DNA of 64,000 bases from a virus. The translations under genes and the position numbers were made by a program. The stretch spans positions 1 to 64,000 of IMG/VR virus record IMGVR_UViG_3300022744_000027. One strand, 5' to 3'. The notes beneath the pieces were generated by a model, which saw only the letters and a program-made list of their open reading frames with translations, did not search any database and had not been told where the DNA came from. Of the stretch, positions 49,535 to 58,079 are shown in pieces; positions within the stretch are counted from its first letter, which is position 1; each line of letters opens with the position of its first letter.

Positions 49535-49800
49535 ACCTCGGTACCCCAGCGCCAACCCGCGACGTGACGCGCATCGATAAAGCCCGCGTCACCACGCTCC
49601 ACGAGTGCAACGCCTACGTCGGCCACGCGACCGGCGTCCTGCTGGCCGGTGGCGTCGAGTGCATCGTCATCACAGCCACGCGCGAAGACGCGCAGGCCTT
49701 CATGGATGCCAACTTCACCACCCCGGGAGACGCCCGGTTTTCAGCCCCAGTCGCCATGGTCCAGCGCAAGGACGTGGCCATCAAGCCAATCGAAACTTGA
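49531..49800 (+). CDS. small early protein
   Basis: 89 residues, ATGA overlap. G-H-A-T-G-V-L-L-A-G-G-V-E-C-I-V-I-T-A segment and a C-terminal beta strand. No family recognised. Confidence 0.5.
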   Translation: MNLGTPAPTRDVTRIDKARVTTLHECNAYVGHATGVLLAGGVECIVITATREDAQAFMDANFTTPGDARFSAPVAMVQRKDVAIKPIET

Positions 49801-49877
49801 ACGCCGCGAAGTACCAGCCAACAAAACGTGGCCTGACTGCAAATTTATCAAGTAATTTTGAGGTATTTGTGGATGCA

Positions 49878-49907
49878 GCAAAATTATTGCAGTAGAATCA
49901 AAGCATC
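49878..49907 (+). promoter_or_regulatory. early-type promoter
   Basis: GCAA-N5-TTGCAG-TAGAAT, four bases, GCATC; the closest match to the family consensus. AAGGAG follows before ATG 49924. Confidence 0.65.
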
Positions 49908-49923
49908 TTAACAAGGAGCAACC

Positions 49924-50226
49924 ATGACCGACCGAACCACCCTCGCCCTCGCCGCCTGCGCGGGGCTCACCGATACCGAACTCGCCGAGCGCGGAGCCCA
50001 AGGCTTCAAGAAGATGCGCGACCGCAAGCGCCAGTACGCCAACGCCGCCCGCATGCTGGCGAAAGGCATGGAGCTGGCCGAGGCGAAGATCGCCGACCTT
50101 CAGAAGCAGCTGGACGCCGCGAAAAAGCAGATCGCCACGCTGGAGCAGCTCGACGCACCAGTGACCGACACCACGCAGGCCGCCGACATGCTGACAGCCA
50201 TCGCGGGAAAGAATGGTGCGGCATGA
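49924..50226 (+). CDS. coiled-coil early protein
   Basis: 100 residues with AAGGAG site. D-T-E-L-A-E-R-G-A-Q-G-F-K-K-M then a continuous heptad helix (A-E-A-K-I-A-D-L-Q-K-Q-L-D-A-A-K-K). Function unknown. Confidence 0.55.
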   Translation: MTDRTTLALAACAGLTDTELAERGAQGFKKMRDRKRQYANAARMLAKGMELAEAKIADLQKQLDAAKKQIATLEQLDAPVTDTTQAADMLTAIAGKNGAA

Positions 50227-50462
50227 TCATCCTGCGCATTGACGAAAACTCAATCGACCTGAAAGACCTGAACGAAACGATTGTGGCCACCAACGCCATG
50301 ATCGCGCGCCTACGCGGCCATCAAGCCGTGCAGGACACCCTGCTCGGCGAAGCCCTGAGCGTGCTGAAAACCATCGAGCCCGAGTGCAGCAGCGAGGCCG
50401 AGCTTTTGGATGACCTGAAAACCAGAATCGCCAACGCTTTGAGCAGCCACATCATCAATTAA
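50223..50462 (+). CDS. small early helical protein
   Basis: 79 residues, ATGA overlap. Acidic, helical (N-E-T-I-V-A-T-N-A-M-I-A-R-L, A-L-S-V-L-K-T-I-E-P-E-C). No family recognised. Confidence 0.5.
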   Translation: MIILRIDENSIDLKDLNETIVATNAMIARLRGHQAVQDTLLGEALSVLKTIEPECSSEAELLDDLKTRIANALSSHIIN

Positions 50463-50497
50463 CGCAACCCGCCCGGAGCCAACCGGGCACCAAAACC

Positions 50498-50806
50498 ATG
50501 AAACTCAAGCACCTCACCATCATCGCAGCCATTCTCGTCAGCGCCACGGCGCATGCGCAGAACCGAAACCTCCACGTCGAAACCCCAGAGGGGCGGCTCA
50601 TTCTGCAGCCCAAGCCGTGCCAAAAAGGCGGCAAGGAGGCCACGTTTATCGAAAACCGCGACAACGGCGGCGGCGGCTACGGCTGCTGGTACCTTTGGAA
50701 CGACCACGTCTACGTCGTGTGGAACACCTTTGTGGGCGCGAACGGCAGCATGCTCCGAACCGACGCCATCATGACGTACCCAGCGCCACCAGAGCTGCGT
50801 CGTTGA
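50498..50806 (+). CDS. small secreted early protein
   Basis: 102 residues with a clear signal peptide (M-K-L-K-H-L-T-I-I-A-A-I-L-V-S-A-T-A-H-A). Mature part has two cysteines and glycine/aromatic motifs (G-G-G-G-Y-G-C-W-Y-L-W). Periplasmic in the host; may act in envelope protection or superinfection exclusion, not provable here. Confidence 0.55.
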   Translation: MKLKHLTIIAAILVSATAHAQNRNLHVETPEGRLILQPKPCQKGGKEATFIENRDNGGGGYGCWYLWNDHVYVVWNTFVGANGSMLRTDAIMTYPAPPELRR

Positions 50807-50824
50807 TTGAAAGCCGGCCACGAC

Positions 50825-51571
50825 ATGAAACTCAACCTACAAGCCAGACTGGTCGCTGCGGTCGCCCAGTTCAAAGCCTCCACCGACATCCGCTACTACC
50901 TCAACGGCGTCTACGTCGAACCACGCCCCCAAGGCGGTGCCGTGATCGTCGCCGCCAACGACCACGCCATGGGCGTATGGCTGGATGAAACCGGCGAGAT
51001 CGAGCGCCCAACCATCCTGCGCATCGGCGCGAAGCTCCAAGCCGCGTGCCGGGGGTCTGACATCAAGCGCCTGACCATTATCGACAACCGGCTGGCCGTG
51101 CTCGGGCAGAAGGTGAAGGGCGGACTCAAGGACATGGAGCTGTACATCCAGCCCGAGCCAGGCGATTGGGAGATGCCCGGCAAATTCCCAGACTGGGCCA
51201 ACGTCGTCCGCGTCATTGACGGCCCGCCCAGCCTGCACTCAGCACTCAACCCCGAGTACATCGCCATGATGGACAGCGCCATCAGCATCGGCATCGGCGA
51301 CAAGTTTAAGAACATCACCGTGCGCCAAGAGGCGCCACACTCGGGCATAGTGTTCACGACATCAGCCACGCCGAACTTTTTCGGCGTCATTATGCCCTTG
51401 CGCGACCACGACGCCCCGTTCCCCGCATGGGTCAAACCCATGCTGACCCGGCGCGAAATGGAGCGCCGCGCGAAGGCTGCGCCCCTGCCCGTCCACGAGC
51501 CCAGCGACGCCGGGCCGAAGGATAGTGACGAGGCTGGATGGATTCGCGTGCGTCGGCAGGAGCAAGCATGA
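50825..51571 (+). CDS. putative sliding-clamp-like protein
   Basis: 248 residues from ATG 50825. The start is like a DNA polymerase III beta domain: Y-Y-L-N-G-V-Y-V-E, then A-V-I-V-A-A-N-D-H-A-M-G-V-W (compare the L-N-G-V... A-T-D-G-H-R of clamps), P-T-I-L-R-I. Half the bacterial length, with two rather than three domains likely. If correct it would replace or compete with the host clamp. Confidence is moderate because only one repeat is recognisable. Confidence 0.45.
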   Translation: MKLNLQARLVAAVAQFKASTDIRYYLNGVYVEPRPQGGAVIVAANDHAMGVWLDETGEIERPTILRIGAKLQAACRGSDIKRLTIIDNRLAVLGQKVKGGLKDMELYIQPEPGDWEMPGKFPDWANVVRVIDGPPSLHSALNPEYIAMMDSAISIGIGDKFKNITVRQEAPHSGIVFTTSATPNFFGVIMPLRDHDAPFPAWVKPMLTRREMERRAKAAPLPVHEPSDAGPKDSDEAGWIRVRRQEQA

Positions 51572-51885
51572 GCGATCTGGAATGCCCATACTGCGGAGCC
51601 GATCAAAAGGTCAACCACGACGACGGCGCGGGCTACGACGAAAACCGCCGACATGAGCAGGAATGCCGCGATTGCGGAAAAACCTACGTCTTCGACACAG
51701 CGATCAGCTTTACCTACACGCCAAAAAGGGCCGATTGCCTGAATGGTAGCGAGCACCAGCTCAAATTCCGCAAGTCATGGCCACACCAGTATTCCCGCAT
51801 GGTTTGCCGAGATTGCGACTACGAGCGCCAAGCCACCGAAACCGAACTCTCCACTAACGCCGCACCAGCGGCCAGCACGACATGA
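51568..51885 (+). CDS. double zinc-ribbon protein
   Basis: 105 residues. L-E-C-P-Y-C-G-A-D ... Q-E-C-R-D-C-G-K-T-Y-V-F forms the first ribbon; M-V-C-R-D-C-D-Y-E the second half. Family known from many phages without function. ATGA overlaps both sides. Confidence 0.6.
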   Translation: MSDLECPYCGADQKVNHDDGAGYDENRRHEQECRDCGKTYVFDTAISFTYTPKRADCLNGSEHQLKFRKSWPHQYSRMVCRDCDYERQATETELSTNAAPAASTT

Positions 51886-52214
51886 AACTCACCACCAAAC
51901 CCACCACGATGCTGCTCATCGAAGACTTGATGCGGCGACCCCACAACCTCGACCCGATCCGCGTCATCGCCGAGAACTTCGAGCTCGGCAGGGGTCGCAT
52001 CATCATCACCTGCTACGACGCCGCATGGGTCGGGTACTGGACGGCCATGGGCGGCAAGACAGTGGAGCATTTCTTTATCGACTGCGGCGCCGAATACCTT
52101 GCCGCCAACCTTGGCAGCGCGTCATCGCTTAGCCGGAGCAATAACAACCGCACCTACCTGATCCGCGTCATTCGCGCGGTGCAGGACGCGCTCATCGAAT
52201 CCTCCAATTCCTAA
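51882..52214 (+). CDS. small early protein
   Basis: 110 residues. L-L-I-E-D-L-M-R-R, I-I-I-T-C-Y-D-A-A-W-V-G-Y-W and a helical Y-L-I-R-V-I-R-A-V-Q-D-A-L. No family recognised. Confidence 0.5.
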   Translation: MKLTTKPTTMLLIEDLMRRPHNLDPIRVIAENFELGRGRIIITCYDAAWVGYWTAMGGKTVEHFFIDCGAEYLAANLGSASSLSRSNNNRTYLIRVIRAVQDALIESSNS

Positions 52215-52226
52215 ACCATTACCACC

Positions 52227-52376
52227 ATGAACTTCGACAACGACGAACACGACCGCGCCGAGCTGGCTGCCGATGACCGAGCTGTGCGACGATACAACGC
52301 CAGGCTCGGTGCAAACCCCGACTGCCGCGACCCAGACCACCCAGGGTGCGAGCACTGCGAGCCCCTCGAAGACTAA
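52227..52376 (+). CDS. 49-residue acidic protein with Cys motif
   Basis: Read directly from sequence. Starts M-N-F-D-N-D-E-H-D-R-A-E-L, ends D-C-R-D-P-D-H-P-G-C-E-H-C-E-P-L-E-D: three cysteines and histidines near the end. It follows the previous gene by 12 bases. Confidence 0.5.
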   Translation: MNFDNDEHDRAELAADDRAVRRYNARLGANPDCRDPDHPGCEHCEPLED

Positions 52377-52408
52377 CAAACCCGCTGAATTTATTGCGGA
52401 AAACCACA

Positions 52409-52440
52409 CACAATAAAATTATTGCAGTAGAATCGGGGCT
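52409..52440 (+). promoter_or_regulatory. early-type promoter
   Basis: AATAAAATTATTGCAG-TAGAAT (52428-52433), with GCTGG in place of GCATC. A half-copy (ATTGCGG) lies 25-30 bases upstream. Confidence 0.55.
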
Positions 52441-52455
52441 GGGAATTGCCCCGAT
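52432..52455 (+). promoter_or_regulatory. attenuator-like hairpin in leader
   Basis: ATCGGGGC / GCCCCGAT stem (52432-52439 with 52448-52455), then TTTACATT. It begins at about the transcription start and could stop or stabilise the transcript before ATG 52471. Confidence 0.45.
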
Positions 52456-52470
52456 TTACATTAAAAAACC

Positions 52471-52626
52471 ATGAAAACCAAAATGCTTAAACGAGCCCGC
52501 CATCTCTTCTGCCACGCCTACGTGCCAACCAGCACCGCCCGCCACAACATGCGCCAGTGGGTGCGCAGTATTCGCCAGCTCGGCGACCGCTGGTTGCTTG
52601 CAAAAAACGTTCGCCGCTCCGCTTAA
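52471..52626 (+). CDS. 51-residue conserved basic protein
   Basis: Read directly from sequence. R-A-R-H-L-F-C-H-A-Y-V-P-T-S-T-A-R-H-N, then R-Q-W-V-R-S-I-R-Q-L-G-D-R-W-L-L-A. I recognise this short sequence style from other proteobacterial phages; no function known. The closing basic stretch suggests nucleic-acid contact. Confidence 0.6.
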   Translation: MKTKMLKRARHLFCHAYVPTSTARHNMRQWVRSIRQLGDRWLLAKNVRRSA

Positions 52627-52643
52627 TTCACCACCAAACCATC

Positions 52644-53555
52644 ATGATTAAAAACGCTCACGTCTTCCGCGCCGACATTCCAAACGATCTGGTCGCGCTC
52701 CACAACCACCTGTCCGAGCGCTCGTTTGCCGAGCCGCTCAGCAACCAGACCCAGAGCCACGGCTTCGTGCCGCCATTCGGCCAGGGCTGCACGCTCGTCG
52801 GCTCCTACCTGGGGGGCATGGCCTTCAGCCTGCGCGTGGACACAAAGGTCATGCCAGCCAGCGCGATCAACGCCGAAACAAAGAAGCGCGTCGCGCTTCG
52901 CCTGCAGCAAACCGGCCAGGAACGCCTAAGCAAAACCGAGAGCGCCGACATCAAGGACATGGTGCGCTCCGAGTTTTGCGCCAAAGCCATCGTCACCACG
53001 GCGGTGATCAACGCCTTCTACGACACCGAGTCCCGGTTCTTGGTGGTGGCTACCGCCAGCCAGCGCATGGCCGATCTGGTCACCAGCGCCTTGGTACACG
53101 CCGTCGGCAGCATGAAGACCGAGACGATCAACGTCAGTAGCGTCAAGATGGGCCTCACCACCCGCCTGACCGCGTGGCTGCCCTGTGACGACACCGAGGG
53201 CGACATGGATGCCTTCGGCGAATTCAGCCCGACCGGCGAAGTCGCCATGTCCAACCCAGAGCGCCATAAGCTGACCGTCAAGGCAGACACGCTGGCCGCC
53301 GCCACGGACGCACTGCTCGAAGCCATCAAGCGCCAGTACAGCGTCACGTCGATCCGGCTGGCTCACGGCTGCTGCGCCTTCCGCCTGACCTCAGACTTCC
53401 ACCTGCGCGGCATCGACATCCCGCGCGAGGAAGACCCGGTGGGCAACGAATGGGAGCACGAAGCCGCGTGGGAGATGACCAACGTCGTTGCGGTCATGAA
53501 CGACCTCTGCGCCATGTTTGCATACGAGGCACCCGAGGAAGGCGGTGAGGCATGA
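52644..53555 (+). CDS. rdgC: RdgC-like recombination-associated protein
   Basis: 303 residues from ATG 52644. Matches RdgC in order: F-R-A-D-I-P-N-D-L near 8, S-H-G-F-V-P-P-F-G near 40, L-R-V-D-T-K-V-M-P-A-S-A-I-N near 65, the D-I-K-D-M-V-R-S-E segment near 98 and L-T-A-W-L near 170. Host RdgC forms a ring round duplex DNA and limits RecA. A phage copy beside exonuclease and Rad50-like genes suggests control of recombination during replication. Confidence 0.8.
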   Translation: MIKNAHVFRADIPNDLVALHNHLSERSFAEPLSNQTQSHGFVPPFGQGCTLVGSYLGGMAFSLRVDTKVMPASAINAETKKRVALRLQQTGQERLSKTESADIKDMVRSEFCAKAIVTTAVINAFYDTESRFLVVATASQRMADLVTSALVHAVGSMKTETINVSSVKMGLTTRLTAWLPCDDTEGDMDAFGEFSPTGEVAMSNPERHKLTVKADTLAAATDALLEAIKRQYSVTSIRLAHGCCAFRLTSDFHLRGIDIPREEDPVGNEWEHEAAWEMTNVVAVMNDLCAMFAYEAPEEGGEA

Positions 53556-53785
53556 CCAGGACCGTCGCCGATCTGGTGCGCGACAAGGCGCTGAGACTCG
53601 TAGGCTTCGCGTTCAGCGTTGGCCTGAACGTCACCATCACACGCGAGCCCTGCCACCCGCTGGCAATGGGCAACGTCCGCAACGTGATTGACGTGTGGCC
53701 GCTGCGCCAGCTGGCCGAGCCAATCAACCGGACCCATGACGTCCAGCACCTGCCGCCCGACGACACGGAAGGCGGTGCAGCATGA
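53552..53785 (+). CDS. small early protein
   Basis: 77 residues, ATGA overlap with rdgC. V-R-D-K-A-L-R-L-V-G-F-A-F-S-V-G-L-N-V-T-I-T then an irregular C-terminus. No family recognised. Confidence 0.5.
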   Translation: MTRTVADLVRDKALRLVGFAFSVGLNVTITREPCHPLAMGNVRNVIDVWPLRQLAEPINRTHDVQHLPPDDTEGGAA

Positions 53786-54036
53786 TGACTTGCCCACCCT
53801 GCAACCAAAACTGCAACCAGGGCCGCACTTGCCCGAGATTGCGAACAACCGCCCCAGCGGAGCTTGCCCACAAAGAGGCGGCATTTATGGCCGAATGCGC
53901 GCCTGGATTCACCCGCGAAACAAACGGGCTGCCATCCCCAATCCCGCGCCCAATCAGCGACCGCGAGTGGGCGGCCCTGCCAGCCAACCTGCGCGAAGGC
54001 TGCACGGTGCACGTGCCGGGGGTGGGTGACCTATGA
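53782..54036 (+). CDS. small Cys-rich early protein
   Basis: 84 residues. N-terminus M-M-T-C-P-P-C-N-Q-N-C-N-Q-G-R-T-C-P has five cysteines, likely a compact metal site; the rest is proline-rich. ATGA overlaps both sides. Confidence 0.5.
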   Translation: MMTCPPCNQNCNQGRTCPRLRTTAPAELAHKEAAFMAECAPGFTRETNGLPSPIPRPISDREWAALPANLREGCTVHVPGVGDL

Positions 54037-54332
54037 ACCCACCAACAAAACCAGGCCAACGCTGCCGTGTCATCGGCGGCCGCATGGCCTTCAACGGCGA
54101 GGGCAAGGGGCCCAACCAAGGGAAAGAGGTCATCACGGTGTTCATGCACGACGAGAAAGCGGGCGCGGAGCTGGAGAACGTCTGGCGCTGCCGGGCGGCC
54201 AGCGGGCACGTGCTCCAGACTTACTACGGGGCAGGCGATGAGGCCGACTTCTTGGAGTGCTGGCTGGAAGTTGTCGAGCCACCCAAACCAGAAGCCATAT
54301 CCACCGCCGCAGAGAAGGACATCACCGCATAA
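54033..54332 (+). CDS. small early protein
   Basis: 99 residues, beta-rich (R-C-R-V-I-G-G-R-M-A, V-I-T-V-F-M-H-D-E, V-W-R-C-R-A), an SH3-like small barrel as seen in other phage early proteins. Last gene before the convergent terminator. Confidence 0.5.
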   Translation: MNPPTKPGQRCRVIGGRMAFNGEGKGPNQGKEVITVFMHDEKAGAELENVWRCRAASGHVLQTYYGAGDEADFLECWLEVVEPPKPEAISTAAEKDITA

Positions 54333-54360
54333 CGGGGTGACACCACACCGCAAACAAAAC

Positions 54361-54382
54361 AGCCGCCCGTAGGCGGCTTTTT
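54361..54382 (+). terminator. terminator between convergent operons
   Basis: AGCCGCC-CGTA-GGCGGCT then five Ts on the plus strand. The minus side is less T-rich, so it mainly serves the plus operon. Confidence 0.8.
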
Positions 54383-54403
54383 CAATGGGCGTGAGCCCAA
54401 TGG

Positions 54404-57145
54404 TCAGATCGGGAGCTCGTCGTCGTCCAGCACCAATGACAGCGGCACGGTGATGACCTTGCTATTGGTGCCGGCATACTTCCGGGTCCGGTTTCCATAG
54501 TTGGTCGCACCAGGCAGCCGCGACAGCTGGCCGCGAAGGTCGGTCACGTAGGCTGTGTCCTTGACCAGCGCATTCAAGTTGGTCGAGCGAACACCGAACA
54601 GGATGGCCTTGTCCTCGATCATTATCCCGTTGCGGCGGAGGATATCCATGCACAGCGGAACACCTATCACCGTCGAGCTGACCTGGTGACCAACCGCCTC
54701 GGACAGAATCTCGTGCACGGTCACGTCTGAGTTTGCCACACGAATCTTGGCCTCCATGATAGCGGCCAGAGCCTTCTCGGGGTCGCCGGGACCGCCGGAC
54801 ACGTCGGTGTGGTCAGTCCAGTCGTAGCTGTTGATCATTGCCAGCGCTTCGGCGTCGCTGGCGACCTTACTGGATGTGAGTGACCACGTCCCAGCCAGCA
54901 GAGTGCCGTACTGGTCGCCTTGGCGCTGAGTACCAAAGCGAGTCGCGGCCACCCGGCAAAACACATCGACGTTGGCAATGACGGTAGGCAGAAGCATCAG
55001 TCCGCGGGCCAGAATGCGAGCCGGCCAGGTGCCGTCGCGCTTGATCTTGTGCAGAGCCTCCTCCAACTGCTTCCACTGGTCGTCCGACCCGCCGGACTTA
55101 GCTGGCGGGCGAAGCACCAACGGCGTGATGCGGGACTGGTCGGAATCCTTGTCCAACATGGTGTTGATGGACGCGACGCAGAACATCGAGCGGATGTGGA
55201 ACCGCATGGAATCGCCGGAAACCGTGCCCTTGGCAGTTTGGTGCGCGCCCTCGGATGACGATTGGCGCATGAGCATCATGATGGACTTCATGCGCTTGCG
55301 GTCGGCCTCGTCGTTGGGCTCGAACTCGTCAATCAGCGCGGGAACCGCGTCGGCCCGCAGAGTTTGCCGGATGCCGGGCTCGGTGGAGTCACCCTGAAAC
55401 GGCTCGGAGATGCCGGACAACAGCGCCTCCACATAGTCACTCTGAATGGTGGACTTGCCAGAGCCGGCCGACCCGGTGATCCAGACGTGCGGCCGCCAGC
55501 TCAGAGCGCCACCAACCGGGCTCAAGAACACCCAGCCCGCCAGCAGAGCCGCAGAGCCAGGCCGCGTCCAACGGGCCATCTTAGCCACGTCGAGTAGGTG
55601 CTTGCCATCTTCATCGGACAGCGGCGTCTCAGCAGGTGGAGTCATGGTCCGCGACATGGGGTAGACCCAGCGAGACTCAATGTCGGTGATGTCCGTTTTC
55701 ACGCCATCCACGGACAGGTAGTCGCCGTGGTGAAACACCGCCCGGCCATTGTCGCGCCATGCGCCACGTCCGCGCACATTCCGGGGGTCGTACACGCCGC
55801 GCTTGTGCGCAATCGCCATGATCCACTCGAAGGCTTGCACCTTGTTGATGCCGCCCTTTTGGCCGGCGAAGTGCATCTCCCACCAATTCGTTGGCGCCAG
55901 CTCCGCCAGCCCCATGTCGCTGAAGTCTTGCCGCGAGCGGTGGACCACCATCCGCTTGGCGCGGTGGAAAAAATAGTAGTAGTCGCCGTCATATCCCAAG
56001 ATTGCGAAGTGCCCGTGGTCGAGCAGGGACTCGTCCTCGCCTTCAATAGCCGGGATTGCTGGCTGAACATCAGCCTCGGCCTCGGGCGCGCTCTCGCCCT
56101 CCCACGGCAGCACATCATCATCCGGTGGCACGGGCGCAGGCGCCAAGGCAGCGCCAATGACGCTGGCCACAGCCTCCAAGCCCTCGGAGTGCTGCAGGTC
56201 GTTGAAGTCGCCAGACGGCGGCACAGCCACCAAGCCACCGACGGCATCGGCAGCCTTACGCGCAGCTGTCACGCCAGGATTGCCTGCCGTCTCGGTGTCA
56301 TTGTCCGCGGCGAACAAGATGATGGCGTCAGGCTTTGATGCGCGAACACGCTCAGCCACGCGCAGCAGATTGGAAGTGTCGAAGCACACCAGCACCAAGT
56401 GGCCGGTCGCAGCGTGCACGCTGGCACACGTGGCGTAGCCTTCGCCGAGCACGTAGACCACGCGGCCTTCGTGCTGCTGTGGTTTGCCGATGGCGAAGAA
56501 GTTGCCAGCCTTGGCTGCGTCTTTGAAGTAGCGCTTCTTGCCGCCTTCTTCCGGGTCGATGCCTTGAAGGCTCCAGAGCTGGCCCTTGTTGTCTTTGATG
56601 GGGATCAGCAGTGATTGGGTGGTGACGACGAACATCTCGCCGGTATCCGGGTCAACGCGCTCCCATGGACCAATGCGCAGGCCATACGAGGCAACACCCT
56701 TGCGGACGAGATACGGATGGGTGTCGCACGGAGTCGCTGCGTCCCAGATTTGCTTGGCGCGAACCGCGCGCTCCGCGTGAATCGCCGCATCTTCGGCTGC
56801 AGCCTGTGCCGCACGCTCGGCAGCACGGGCTCGGTCGGCGTCAATTTCTGCCTTGGACCGTTTCTTGTTGGTACCAGCATCCACCCAGCCCGACGCTTTC
56901 GCGTCAAAGAACAGGCTGGCAATAGTCAGCTTGCCAGCAGACTTGATGGACTTCCACACCGACTTGGCCGCGCCAGCGCTGTAGGTGTCGCACTGCGACC
57001 CCCACTGGTCCCAGATTTCAAACCCGTCGCTGTCAGGAAACTCGCTCTTGATGCAGGTGGCTGCGCGCACCCAAACTTCACGGCTGGCCGGATTGAGAAA
57101 ACTAAGCGCTGATCGAACACGCTCAATACTTGTGGCGTCATGCAT
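54404..57145 (-). CDS. primase-helicase (PriCT_2 + Toprim + DUF927-like helicase)
   Basis: 913 residues. 1-90: PriCT_2-like (E-R-V-R-S-A-L-S-F-L-N, W-D-Q-W-G-S-Q). 130-320: Toprim primase part with V-L-G-E-G-Y-A-T-C near 232, F-A-A-D-N-D near 278 and G-D-F-N-D-L near 310. 330-380 acidic linker. 450-880: DUF927-type helicase, Walker A G-S-A-G-S-G-K-S-T near 570. Synthesises primers and unwinds DNA at the phage fork. It ends the minus replication operon. The 204 bases upstream carry a GGCGCGCA/TGCGCGCC hairpin. Confidence 0.8.
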   Translation of the reverse strand: MHDATSIERVRSALSFLNPASREVWVRAATCIKSEFPDSDGFEIWDQWGSQCDTYSAGAAKSVWKSIKSAGKLTIASLFFDAKASGWVDAGTNKKRSKAEIDADRARAAERAAQAAAEDAAIHAERAVRAKQIWDAATPCDTHPYLVRKGVASYGLRIGPWERVDPDTGEMFVVTTQSLLIPIKDNKGQLWSLQGIDPEEGGKKRYFKDAAKAGNFFAIGKPQQHEGRVVYVLGEGYATCASVHAATGHLVLVCFDTSNLLRVAERVRASKPDAIILFAADNDTETAGNPGVTAARKAADAVGGLVAVPPSGDFNDLQHSEGLEAVASVIGAALAPAPVPPDDDVLPWEGESAPEAEADVQPAIPAIEGEDESLLDHGHFAILGYDGDYYYFFHRAKRMVVHRSRQDFSDMGLAELAPTNWWEMHFAGQKGGINKVQAFEWIMAIAHKRGVYDPRNVRGRGAWRDNGRAVFHHGDYLSVDGVKTDITDIESRWVYPMSRTMTPPAETPLSDEDGKHLLDVAKMARWTRPGSAALLAGWVFLSPVGGALSWRPHVWITGSAGSGKSTIQSDYVEALLSGISEPFQGDSTEPGIRQTLRADAVPALIDEFEPNDEADRKRMKSIMMLMRQSSSEGAHQTAKGTVSGDSMRFHIRSMFCVASINTMLDKDSDQSRITPLVLRPPAKSGGSDDQWKQLEEALHKIKRDGTWPARILARGLMLLPTVIANVDVFCRVAATRFGTQRQGDQYGTLLAGTWSLTSSKVASDAEALAMINSYDWTDHTDVSGGPGDPEKALAAIMEAKIRVANSDVTVHEILSEAVGHQVSSTVIGVPLCMDILRRNGIMIEDKAILFGVRSTNLNALVKDTAYVTDLRGQLSRLPGATNYGNRTRKYAGTNSKVITVPLSLVLDDDELPI

Positions 57146-57349
57146 AGACGCCCCTGGTGACTGATGTTGTATTCAAAACCGCACTCCCCACGGAATCCTC
57201 CCCGAAAAATAAAGGTGGGCGGCGCGCACGGGGGGAGGACCATGCGCGCCTTTTCAACCGGTAGCTAACCGGCGTAGCCCAAAACAATTGTGGCTGCACG
57301 GCGACCGAGTCGCTGACGTGAAGCCGGTAATTTGTGTGAAGGCAGCATC

Positions 57350-57793
57350 TTACAGCGGATCGGGGCTACTTCCGCGCCGCCATGCTGCAATAATTTCAGA
57401 CGCCTGCTCCGGCGAGCTGGCAAACCCAGCAATTCCACCAGCGCGGTGCATCTGCTGCACGAAGTTGATCTGCGCGTCGCGCTTGCGACCGCCGCCGCTG
57501 GCCTTGGTTTCAATGCCGGTGAACACAGGCACGGTGCGCCCGACCATTTCCGGCGTGATGACCACAGGGGTCCAGCCGATCAAATCGGGTGTGCCAACCA
57601 AAGGGTCGCCGTTGGGGAGCGAGAAACCGAGCGCCACGGGGCGACTGCCAGGCGGTAGGACCATGGAGCCGTCAGGGAGCCGTCGGGCCTCCCCGTGGCA
57701 TACCCATGCCTTGCCGGTGTTGATGCGGAACAGGCGGCTGACCGGCCCAAGGGCCAGCCAGACCTGGCGCATGACGGTGTTTTCCGAGGTCAC
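57350..57793 (-). CDS. VRR-NUC family nuclease
   Basis: 147 residues from a GTG overlapping the previous TGA. Nuclease core: D-L-I-G-W near 85, I-E-T-K near 110 (the acidic/Lys pair of PD-(D/E)XK), Q-I-N-F-V-Q-Q-M and A-G-G-I-A-G-F-A-S. VRR-NUC enzymes cut branched or flap DNA; here in the replication operon, consistent with fork processing. Confidence 0.75.
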   Translation of the reverse strand: MTSENTVMRQVWLALGPVSRLFRINTGKAWVCHGEARRLPDGSMVLPPGSRPVALGFSLPNGDPLVGTPDLIGWTPVVITPEMVGRTVPVFTGIETKASGGGRKRDAQINFVQQMHRAGGIAGFASSPEQASEIIAAWRRGSSPDPL

Positions 57794-58074
57794 GGCACGC
57801 CCTCGGGCCAAGGGTGAACCTCGGTCGGGGGTTGGATGGTAACGGCGTCGGCCTGCGCCAGCACCTCGATCAGCTTTTGCAGGTGATGCGCGGCCTTCTT
57901 GATGTCTTGGTCGCCACCTTTGGCCCGCTCGCGTGCCAGGTAGGCGATGGCGACACCTTTCTGGTAGCCGCGATACTCTTCTGGCGTGAGCCAGTGCTTC
58001 AGGACGTCCCATGGTTGGAAGTCGCCCATGTCTTTGTAGTGGGTGCCCCCAACTTGGGTTTCAGATGCGGTCAT
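57790..58074 (-). CDS. DUF3310 protein
   Basis: 94 residues from ATG 58074. V-G-G-T-H-Y-K, Q-P-W-D-V-L, G-Y-Q-K-G-V-A-I-A-Y-L-A-R and A-A-H-H-L-Q-K-L-I are the DUF3310 pattern, a short helical phage family that usually sits with replication genes; function unknown. Confidence 0.75.
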   Translation of the reverse strand: MTASETQVGGTHYKDMGDFQPWDVLKHWLTPEEYRGYQKGVAIAYLARERAKGGDQDIKKAAHHLQKLIEVLAQADAVTIQPPTEVHPWPEGVP

Positions 58075-58079
58075 GGCGA

